Shown: piece by piece, positions 1 through 6,585 of the stretch
How the letters are laid out: the number at the start of each line of letters is the position of its first letter
Numbering within the stretch: the stretch's first letter is position 1
Assembly (NCBI GenBank): GCA_022705125.1
Contig: JAKJFB010000079.1
Coordinates: forward strand, 1 to 9,880
Length of the DNA: 9,880 bases
Direction of reading: 5' to 3'
Origin: Pseudomonadota bacterium
GTDB lineage: Bacteria; Pseudomonadota; Gammaproteobacteria; Pseudomonadales; UBA5518
Made by a program: the position numbers and the translations under genes
The notes under the pieces: model-generated
Seen by the model: the letters and a program-made list of their open reading frames with translations, nothing else
What the model was told of the DNA's origin: nothing
The model's database searches: none

Positions 1-2
1 TG

Positions 3-944
3 GTGCTGATCTGGCAGCAGTTCTTCACGGCGCTGTCGATCTTCGACAGCGTGGCGCTGTGGAGCTATGCCGACACCGTCGACGGCAAGGAAACCGTGTC
101 CACGGTGTCCGCGTTCGACGCGGGCGGTGCGCTGCTGGTGATGGCGCTCGGCATGGTGCTGGCATCCGGCATACCCTCGCTGATCGGCATCGTGTTCTAC
201 AGCGTGATCACCGAGAAGGGGGTGCTGTACGCGATCCAGACCGTGATCCGTTACGTGATCGCCGTGCTCGCGGCGTTTTTCGCGCTGCAGATGCTCGGCT
301 TCGGCTGGTCGAAGCTGCAGTGGATGGCCGCGGGCCTGTCGGTCGGCCTGGGCTTCGGGTTGCAGGCGATCTTCGCCAACTTCTTCTCCGGCCTGATCAT
401 GCTGTTCGAGCGCCCGGTGCGCATCGGCGACGTGATCACGCTGGGCGAGTTCAGCGGCACGATCAACCGGATCCGCATGCGTGCCACCACGATCACCGAT
501 TTCGACAACCGCGAGATCATCGTGCCGAACCAGATGTTCGTCACCGAGCGACTGATCAACTGGACGCTGTCGTCCTCCGTGGTGCGGTTCAGCTTCGACG
601 TGGGCGTGTCCTACGACGCCGATCCGCGCGTGGTGCGCGAGACGCTGCTCGAGATCCTGCATGCCGATCCGCGCGTGATGAAGGAGCCGGCGCCGAACGT
701 GATCTTCCGCGAATTCGGTCCGAGCTCGCTCAGCATGCGCTGCTTCGCCCACGTCGAGGATCTCGCGTTGCGATTCCAGGTGCAGAACGATCTGCACATG
801 CGCATTGCCGAGGTGTTCCGCGACAAGGGCATCGAGATCGCCTACCCGCAGATGGACCTGCACGTGCGCTCGGTGGACGGGGGCTGGAAGCCGTCCCCGG
901 CTGCCCCCGGCGCGGGCGCCGCGGCAAACGGAGAAACCGAATGA
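3..944 (+). CDS. Mechanosensitive ion channel, MscS superfamily (MscM/MscK-like), C-terminal part
   Basis: Inner-membrane channel that opens under membrane tension to release solutes during osmotic downshock. The reading frame is open to the window's left edge, so the true start lies upstream; the GTG at 3 is only the first in-frame start-like codon. The 313 visible residues contain hydrophobic segments at about 40-65 and 75-100. They are followed by the pore helix and conserved core at about 108-145, with AAGLSVGLGFGLQ, then FERPVRIGD, and later RATTITDFD, IVPN and INW. This order and wording match the large E. coli channels YjeP (MscM) and MscK, of about 1,100 residues, better than small MscS. 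A soluble beta and alpha/beta domain follows, ending near DLHVR. The last 20 or so residues are an Ala/Pro/Gly-rich tail. Where those E. coli channels read GLQEIF, this one reads GLQAIF (Ala at 366-368). The stop overlaps the next gene's ATG (ATGA), suggesting translational coupling. The family is secure; the exact subfamily is less so because the N-terminus is missing. Confidence 0.9.
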   Translation: MLIWQQFFTALSIFDSVALWSYADTVDGKETVSTVSAFDAGGALLVMALGMVLASGIPSLIGIVFYSVITEKGVLYAIQTVIRYVIAVLAAFFALQMLGFGWSKLQWMAAGLSVGLGFGLQAIFANFFSGLIMLFERPVRIGDVITLGEFSGTINRIRMRATTITDFDNREIIVPNQMFVTERLINWTLSSSVVRFSFDVGVSYDADPRVVRETLLEILHADPRVMKEPAPNVIFREFGPSSLSMRCFAHVEDLALRFQVQNDLHMRIAEVFRDKGIEIAYPQMDLHVRSVDGGWKPSPAAPGAGAAANGETE

Positions 945-2149
945 CCGCGATGGAGCCGCAGACACCGATTTTCGCCGCGGGCGCCGGACGTCGGCGCCAG
1001 CTGCTGCTCGCCGCCGCGGTGATCGCGGCAGGCTGCCTGGTCGCGATCGTGCTCTACGCCACGCGTCCGGTGCTGCAGCCCCAGCAGCTCGAGCGTCCGC
1101 TGCTCGCCGTGCGCACGGTGCAGGCGGTCCCGGTCGACGTGCCGCTGATCGTCCGCTCGCAGGGCACGGTGGAACCGCACACCGAGGCGGAGTTGATCCC
1201 GGAAGTCTCCGGTCGGGTGGTCTGGATGTCGCCGTCGCTGCGCTCGGGCGGGCGTTTCGCCGCCGGCGAGCTGCTGCTGCGCATCGATGACAGCGATTAC
1301 CGCAGCGGCGTCGGCGCCGCGGAGGCGGTGCTGATGCGCGCGCAGGCCGAGGCGGAATTCGCGCGTTTCGAGTCCGAGCGCATGGCGACGCTGCTGGCGC
1401 GCGAGCTGGCGAGCCGCTCGCAGGCCGAGAACGCATCGCGCGCCCGCCGCGTCGCGGAGTCGGTATTGAAGGAGGCCGAGGTCGCCCTCGAGCGCGCGCG
1501 GCTGGACCTCGCGCGCACCGCCATCAGCGCGCCCTTCGGCGGCCGGGTGCGCAGCGCGCGCGTCGACATCGGGCAGACGCTCAGCCGTGGCGACCGGATC
1601 GCAACGCTCTACGCTACCGATTACATGGAAGTGCGCCTGCCGATCGCCGACCGTCAGCTCGCATTCCTCGATCCGGCGCTTATTCGCAGCGGCATCGCCC
1701 CCGGCGGCGATGCGGCGCCGGTCAGCCTGCATGCCGAGTTCGGCGGCCAGCGCTGGAACTGGGAGGGGCGCATCGTGCGCACCGAGGGCGAGATCGATGC
1801 GGGCAGCCGCATGGTGCACGTCGTGGCGCGCGTGGAGAACCCGGACGCGCCCGAGCAGGCGCCGCTGCCGGTCGGGCTCTTCGTGCAGGCCGAGATCCGC
1901 GGCCAGACCGCGCGCGGGGTGATCGAGCTCCCGCGCGCCGCGCTGCGCGACGGCGACCGCGTGCTGGTGGTGGATGCCGAAGACCGCCTGCGCTTTCGTC
2001 CCGTGACGCTGCTGCGCGCCGACCGCGATACCGTGCTGGTCAGCTCCGGCATCGAGGCCGGCGAGCGTGTGTGCGTCTCGCCGCTGCAACTGGTGGTGGA
2101 CGGCATGCGGGTGGCGCCGGTCGCGAGCGACACGGACGCGGAGTCCTGA
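941..2149 (+). CDS. RND efflux periplasmic adaptor subunit (HlyD/AcrA-like membrane fusion protein)
   Basis: Periplasmic adaptor expected to bridge the RND pump encoded next to it and an outer-membrane channel. It has 402 residues, normal for the family. The ATG at 941 is chosen because GGAG (930-933) lies 7 bases upstream and the start overlaps the previous stop as ATGA; the ATG at 950 is a less likely alternative. Residues 1-19 are polar and end in RRR. A single hydrophobic anchor follows at about 20-40. The first half of a biotinyl-lipoyl domain is at about 84-118 (EVSGRV, then GELLLRID). An Ala/Glu/Arg-rich coiled-coil hairpin spans about 125-190. The second lipoyl half is at about 190-232 (ISAPFGGRV at 195 onward, then GQTLSRGD). 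Beta-barrel and membrane-proximal domains complete the chain, with the typical LPVGLFVQAEI and LPRAALRDGD stretches. Cys32 lies inside the hydrophobic segment and is followed by more hydrophobic residues, so a membrane anchor is more likely than a lipoprotein. The cargo cannot be told from sequence. Confidence 0.92.
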   Translation: MTAMEPQTPIFAAGAGRRRQLLLAAAVIAAGCLVAIVLYATRPVLQPQQLERPLLAVRTVQAVPVDVPLIVRSQGTVEPHTEAELIPEVSGRVVWMSPSLRSGGRFAAGELLLRIDDSDYRSGVGAAEAVLMRAQAEAEFARFESERMATLLARELASRSQAENASRARRVAESVLKEAEVALERARLDLARTAISAPFGGRVRSARVDIGQTLSRGDRIATLYATDYMEVRLPIADRQLAFLDPALIRSGIAPGGDAAPVSLHAEFGGQRWNWEGRIVRTEGEIDAGSRMVHVVARVENPDAPEQAPLPVGLFVQAEIRGQTARGVIELPRAALRDGDRVLVVDAEDRLRFRPVTLLRADRDTVLVSSGIEAGERVCVSPLQLVVDGMRVAPVASDTDAES

Positions 2150-2153
2150 TCCG

Positions 2154-5100
2154 ATGCAACGCCTCATTGCCTGGTGGGTCGACAACCCGGTAGCGGCCAA
2201 TCTGCTGATGCTGCTCTTCATCGCCGGGGGCCTGATCTCGCTGTCGCAGCTGCGCAAGGAGGAGTTCCCCAACCTCGAGCTGGATTACATCCAGATCACC
2301 GTGCCCTACCTCGGCGCGGCGCCGGAGGAAGTCGAGGCCGGGGTCTGCCTGCGCATCGAGGAGGCCATCGAGGGCACCGAGGGCATCAGGAAGATCATGA
2401 CCTCCGCGGCGGAAGGACTGTGCTCGGTGCTGGTGCAGCTGCACCACGACGCCGACAAGAGCAAGGCGCTCGATGACGTCAACGCGCGGGTCTATGCGAT
2501 CAACACCTTTCCGGTGGAGGCCGAGCGGCCGGTGATCAACGAGGTCACGGTGATGACGACCGTGATGGAGCTCGCGATCTCGGGCCACACCGACGAGCGC
2601 GCGCTGAAGGAGCTGGCCGAGGAGGTGCGCGAGGAACTCACGGAGGATCCGCGCATCAGCCAGGTGCGCCTCCAGTACGCACGGCCCTACGAGATCGCGG
2701 TCGAGGTCTCGGAACACACGCTGCGGCAATACGGGCTCACGTTCGACCGCATCGCGCAGGCGATCCGCGACGCCAGCCTCGACGTGCCGGGCGGACTAGT
2801 GAAGAGCGCGGGCGGCGAGATCCTGCTGCGCACCAAGGGGCAGCGCTACACGGGCGGGGAATTCCGCGACATCGTGGTGACGAAGCGCGCCGACGGCACC
2901 GCGCTGCGGCTTGGCGAGATCGCGACCCTGGTCGACGGCTTCGAGGACACCGACCTGCGCGTGCGCTACGACGGCAAGCCCGCGCTGCTGCTGCAGGTCT
3001 CGCGCGTCGGCGAGGAAGACACGCTGGAGATCGCCGGCGCCGTCAAGGACTACCTCGGGCGCAAGCGCGCGCAGCTGCCCGAGGGCATGGCGATCGACAT
3101 CTCGCGCGACGAGTCGCAGGATCTCGTCGATCGCCTCGATGCGCTGCTCGGCAACGCCTGGAGCGGCCTCGTGCTGGTGGTCGTGGTGCTCGCGCTGTTC
3201 CTGCGCCTGCGCATCGCGCTGTGGGTGAGCGTGGGAATGCCGGTCGCGATGCTCGGTGCGCTCGCGATGTTTCCGGCGGCAGGCCTCACGATCAGCTCGC
3301 TGTCGCTGATGGGCTTCCTGCTGGTGCTCGGCATCATCGTCGACGACGCCACCGTCGTGGGCGAGCGCGTGCACGCCTTCGAGCTCGAGGGCATGGCACC
3401 GCGCGAGGCGGCCATACGCGGCGCCAGCGAGGTCTCGGTGCCGGTCATCTTCGGCGTGCTCACGACGCAGGCGGCGTTCCTGCCGATAATCACGCTGGAA
3501 GGCGGCATGGCGTCGTTCTTTGCCGCGGTCGGCCTGACGGTGGTGCTGTGCCTGTGTTTCAGCCTGCTCGAATCGCAGCTCGTCCTGCCGGCGCACCTCG
3601 CCCGCCAGACGGTGCGCAGGGCCGGCGCGCGCGACGAGAACTGGCTGGAGCGCCTGCAGGACCGCATATCGGCGCGCCTGGAGCGTTTCATCGCCGACAG
3701 CTACCAGCCGCTGATGCGCCGCGCGATAGCACACCGCTACGTGGTGTGCGCGATCGGCGTGGCCGTCATGATCGTCATGGTGGGCCTGCTCGCGAGCGGT
3801 CGCATCGTGTTCCAGTACTTTCCGTCGGTCGAGGGCGACCGCCTGTTTGCCTCGCTGACCATGCCCGAGGGGACCCCCGCCGAGGTGACGCAGCAGGCCG
3901 CACGCCGGCTGGAAGCTTCGGCCGAGGCGCTGCGCGAGCGCCTCGATGGGGGGCGCCGTGACGATGCGGAGCCTTCGGCCGTGCGGCACGTCATGGCCTC
4001 GGTGGGCAAGCGTGTCGGCCGCGGTTCGCTCGGTTCGGACGCCGGCGAGGGCAGCCACGTGGCGGAAGTGCTGGTGGAGCTGCGCCCCTATGCCGAGCGC
4101 GGCGGCATGGGCTCGGCGGAGGCGGCCGCGCTGTGGCGCCAGCTCACCGGTCCGATTCCCGATGCGCTGGAGCTGACGTTCACGGCCGAGGCCTTCAGCG
4201 CCGGCAAGCCCATCGACATCGAGCTGCGCGGTCGCGACGTGCACCAGCTCGGCGAGGCGGCGTCCGAACTGCGCGAGACGCTCGCGCGCTACGACGGGGT
4301 GTTCGACGTGAGCGACACCTACCGCGCCGGCAAGCAGGAAATCCTGCTCGCGATCCGCCCCGAGGCCGAACTGCTCGGGCTGTCGCAGCGCGACCTCGGC
4401 CGCCAGGTGCGCCAGGCGTTCTACGGCGAGGAAGCGCAACGCGTGCAGCGCGGACGCGACGACGTGCGCGTGATGGTGAGGCTGCCGCAAGCGGAGCGGG
4501 TGTCGCTGGGCGACCTGGAGAACATGCGCATCCGGACAGCGCAGGGTGTCGAGGTTCCCTCGATGAGCGTGGCCGAAACCACGGTCGGACGCAGTCATTC
4601 CACCATACGCCGCGTGGACGGACAGCGCGTGGTGAGCGTGCAGGGTGATGTGGATCGCGAGGTGGTGGTGCCGGAAAAGGTGCTGGCGTCGGTGGCCGAC
4701 ACCGAGTTCCCGCGCCTGGAGGCGAAATTCCCCGGCATCTCCTTCGCGCTTGCCGGCGAGGCGGAGGAGCGCGCCGAGGCCATGGGCAGCCTCGTGGGGA
4801 TGACGCTGCTGGCGCTGCTGATCATCTACGCGCTGCTCGCGGTGCCGCTGCGTTCCTACCTGCAGCCCTTCGTGATCATGAGCGCGATCCCGTTCGGCGT
4901 CATCGGCGCGCTGCTGGGTCACCTGATCATGGGCCAGGCGCTCGCCTTCTTCTCGCTGCTCGGCATCGTGGCGCTGTCGGGCGTGGTGGTGAACGCGAGC
5001 CTGGTGCTGGTCGACTACGTGAACCAGCAGCGCCTCGCGGGGGTGGCGGTGGAGGAGTCGGTGCTGCGCGCCGGCGCGGTGCGCTTTCGCCCGATCCTGC

Positions 5101-5312
5101 TCACCTCCGCGACCACCTTCATCGGGCTGGCGCCGCTGATGGCCACGGCGGACATCTCGACCATGATGTTCGTGCCGCTGGCGATATCGCTGGCCTTCGG
5201 CGTGCTGTTCGCGACGGTGATCACGCTGCTGCTGGTGCCGGCGCTGTACCTGATCCTGGAGGATTTCCTCGGCTGGGCGCGCGCGATGCCCGGGCGCGGC
5301 AGGCTACAATGA
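2154..5312 (+). CDS. RND-family efflux transporter permease (AcrB-type inner-membrane pump)
   Basis: Proton-driven inner-membrane pump that would export compounds with the adaptor encoded 4 bases upstream. The 1,052 residues are full length for the family. The ATG at 2154 has GGAG (2140-2143) 10 bases upstream, and the N-terminus (MQRLIAWWVDNPVAANLL) is the usual first helix. The layout is two repeats: TM1 at about 12-32, a large periplasmic loop, TM2-6 at about 337-490, TM7 at about 529-548, a second periplasmic loop, and TM8-12 at about 881-1038. TM4 carries the proton-relay pair Asp397-Asp398 (GIIVDDATVVGERV). In TM10 the site matching AcrB Lys940 is Asn947, followed by Ala948 and Ser949. 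Many pumps of this non-AcrB branch have Asn-Asp-Ser there, so the Ala is unusual. The VCLRIEEAIEG stretch near the N-terminus also fits the AcrB/D/F family. No metal-export (CusA-like) features were seen, so a drug, lipid or other organic substrate is more likely; the specific cargo is unknown. Confidence 0.95.
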   Translation: MQRLIAWWVDNPVAANLLMLLFIAGGLISLSQLRKEEFPNLELDYIQITVPYLGAAPEEVEAGVCLRIEEAIEGTEGIRKIMTSAAEGLCSVLVQLHHDADKSKALDDVNARVYAINTFPVEAERPVINEVTVMTTVMELAISGHTDERALKELAEEVREELTEDPRISQVRLQYARPYEIAVEVSEHTLRQYGLTFDRIAQAIRDASLDVPGGLVKSAGGEILLRTKGQRYTGGEFRDIVVTKRADGTALRLGEIATLVDGFEDTDLRVRYDGKPALLLQVSRVGEEDTLEIAGAVKDYLGRKRAQLPEGMAIDISRDESQDLVDRLDALLGNAWSGLVLVVVVLALFLRLRIALWVSVGMPVAMLGALAMFPAAGLTISSLSLMGFLLVLGIIVDDATVVGERVHAFELEGMAPREAAIRGASEVSVPVIFGVLTTQAAFLPIITLEGGMASFFAAVGLTVVLCLCFSLLESQLVLPAHLARQTVRRAGARDENWLERLQDRISARLERFIADSYQPLMRRAIAHRYVVCAIGVAVMIVMVGLLASGRIVFQYFPSVEGDRLFASLTMPEGTPAEVTQQAARRLEASAEALRERLDGGRRDDAEPSAVRHVMASVGKRVGRGSLGSDAGEGSHVAEVLVELRPYAERGGMGSAEAAALWRQLTGPIPDALELTFTAEAFSAGKPIDIELRGRDVHQLGEAASELRETLARYDGVFDVSDTYRAGKQEILLAIRPEAELLGLSQRDLGRQVRQAFYGEEAQRVQRGRDDVRVMVRLPQAERVSLGDLENMRIRTAQGVEVPSMSVAETTVGRSHSTIRRVDGQRVVSVQGDVDREVVVPEKVLASVADTEFPRLEAKFPGISFALAGEAEERAEAMGSLVGMTLLALLIIYALLAVPLRSYLQPFVIMSAIPFGVIGALLGHLIMGQALAFFSLLGIVALSGVVVNASLVLVDYVNQQRLAGVAVEESVLRAGAVRFRPILLTSATTFIGLAPLMATADISTMMFVPLAISLAFGVLFATVITLLLVPALYLILEDFLGWARAMPGRGRLQ

Positions 5313-5335
5313 CGTTCCTCGGGATCGACGGAACG
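5313..5335 (+). other. Inverted repeat between pump and AI-2E genes, covering the likely RBS
   Basis: Starting right after the pump's TGA, CGTTCC (5313-5318) is complementary to GGAACG (5330-5335). TCG (5319-5321) can pair with CGA (5326-5328) inside it, giving nine pairs with one bulged C and a GGAT loop. The right arm contains GGAA (5330-5333), the only plausible ribosome binding site for the ATG at 5344. There is no T-run after it, so it is not a standard intrinsic terminator. The structure is seen by eye only and no folding energy was computed. Confidence 0.5.
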
Positions 5336-5343
5336 GTATCGCC

Positions 5344-6585
5344 ATGATCGACGAAGCTGCGCCGCCGCCAGCGCCAGCGCCAGCACCGGCTGGCGCGGCT
5401 CCGTCGGCGCGCGCACCAGCGGGTGCGGAACAGGGGCGTATCGTGCGCTGGTTCTTCTTCGGCGCGTTCGCCTTCCTGATCTACCAGCTGCTGCTGATCC
5501 TGTCGCTGTTCTCGGACGCCATCATCTGGGCCGCCTCGCTCGCGCTGGTCTGCTTCCCGATCCACAAGTTCCTGCAGCGCCGGCTGCCCTCGCGCGAGGG
5601 TGTTGCCGCGGGGCTGAGCACGCTGGCGGTGCTGTTGCTGGTGCTGGTGCCCACACTGTTCGTGCTCGGGGTGGTGGTGCGCCAGTCCGCGGAACTCTAC
5701 CCGACGGTGCGTGGCTGGATCGGCGCGTTCCAGTCGCCCGAGGGTGCCTTTTCGGCCAGCCTGCTTCCCGGATTCCTGCAGGGCTACTGGCACCGGCTGA
5801 GCGAGTTCGCCGGACAGATCAGCCTGTTCGCGCAGTTCGACCTGCAGGAATTCATGCTCGGCAACATAAATGTGGCCAGCGCGAAGATCGCCAATGTCGG
5901 CGCCGTCATGGCCCGCAACATCCTGCTCGGTGTCGTGAACCTGATGCTGATCCTGGTGCTGCTGTTCTTCTGCTTTCGCGACGGCGAACGCTTCCTGCAC
6001 TGGCTGTTCGACACCGTGCCGATGCCGGTGGCGCAGGCGCAGTCGATCGCGCTGCGCATCTACCAGACAGTCACGGCGGTGATTCGCGGTGCGCTGCTGA
6101 CCGCGGTGATACAGGGCCTGCTGGCGATGATCGGCTACCAGATCGCCGGGGTGCCGCTGGCGGTGTTTTTCGGCGTGATGACGGGTTTCGCCGCCATGAT
6201 CCCGGTGGTGGGCGCAGGACTGGTGTGGGCGCCGATCGGCGTCTTCATCTTCATGAAGTCGCCCGCCTGGGGCGTTTTCGTGTTCGCGTGGGGTTTCTTC
6301 CTGGTGAGCCTGGCCGACAACGTGCTGAAGCCCATCCTGATCGGCAGCCGCGCGCGCATGCCGATCCTGCTGATCTTCTGCTGCATCATCGGCGGTGCGA
6401 GCGTCTACGGGGTCACCGGCCTGATCATCGGGCCGATCGTGATCGCGAGCCTGCTCGCCTTCGTCACGATCTACCGCGAGCACTACTCGCCCGAATCGGG
6501 TGGCCTGGCGGCGGCAGCGCCATTCCCCGTCGGCGAAGGCGCGTCGCAAGACGCTAGCGGCGACGACGCGACGGGCAGGTCGTAG
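5344..6585 (+). CDS. AI-2E family transporter (PerM-like membrane protein)
   Basis: Polytopic inner-membrane protein of the AI-2E/PerM family. Members include a proposed exporter of autoinducer-2 and sodium/proton antiporters, so the substrate is not predictable here. It has 413 residues, slightly long for the family because both ends are extended. The first 32 or so residues are rich in Ala and Pro and probably cytosolic. Hydrophobic segments follow at about 36-52 and 55-75, and near 95-115. A soluble stretch comes next, then the family's C-terminal membrane block. The signature is at the end: GFAAMIPVVGAGLVW, then ADNVLKPILIGSRARMP, then GGASVYGVTGLIIGP and the closing YREHY. The start at 5344 has only a weak GGAA site 10 bases upstream, inside a hairpin. 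The gene lies 31 bases after the RND pump and is likely in the same operon. Its TAG stop (6583-6585) is part of a REP element, and its last 103 bases lie antisense to the open frame of the flavoprotein gene. Confidence 0.92.
   Translation: MIDEAAPPPAPAPAPAGAAPSARAPAGAEQGRIVRWFFFGAFAFLIYQLLLILSLFSDAIIWAASLALVCFPIHKFLQRRLPSREGVAAGLSTLAVLLLVLVPTLFVLGVVVRQSAELYPTVRGWIGAFQSPEGAFSASLLPGFLQGYWHRLSEFAGQISLFAQFDLQEFMLGNINVASAKIANVGAVMARNILLGVVNLMLILVLLFFCFRDGERFLHWLFDTVPMPVAQAQSIALRIYQTVTAVIRGALLTAVIQGLLAMIGYQIAGVPLAVFFGVMTGFAAMIPVVGAGLVWAPIGVFIFMKSPAWGVFVFAWGFFLVSLADNVLKPILIGSRARMPILLIFCCIIGGASVYGVTGLIIGPIVIASLLAFVTIYREHYSPESGGLAAAAPFPVGEGASQDASGDDATGRS
5377..5396 (+). repeat. GC-rich perfect hairpin early in the AI-2E coding region
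   Basis: GCGCCAGC (5377-5384) and GCTGGCGC (5389-5396) are perfect inverted copies around an ACCG loop, giving an 8-bp stem 33 bases after the ATG. It lies in a run of repeated GCCAGC units encoding an Ala-Pro tract, so it may be a by-product of low-complexity coding. Confidence 0.45.

Noticed and set aside
941..1060. Adaptor as a lipoprotein through Cys32
   Set aside because: The residues before Cys32 (Ala-Ala-Gly) only weakly resemble a lipobox, and a hydrophobic stretch continues after the Cys. A membrane anchor fits better.
842..2272. 476-codon open frame on the minus strand across the adaptor gene
   Set aside because: Same composition artefact; antisense to a clear adaptor and without family motifs.
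2796..4922. 708-codon open frame on the minus strand inside the RND pump gene
   Set aside because: It is His/Arg/Gln-rich with no recognisable domain and is exactly antisense to a convincing pump gene. Long antisense frames are expected in high-GC DNA.
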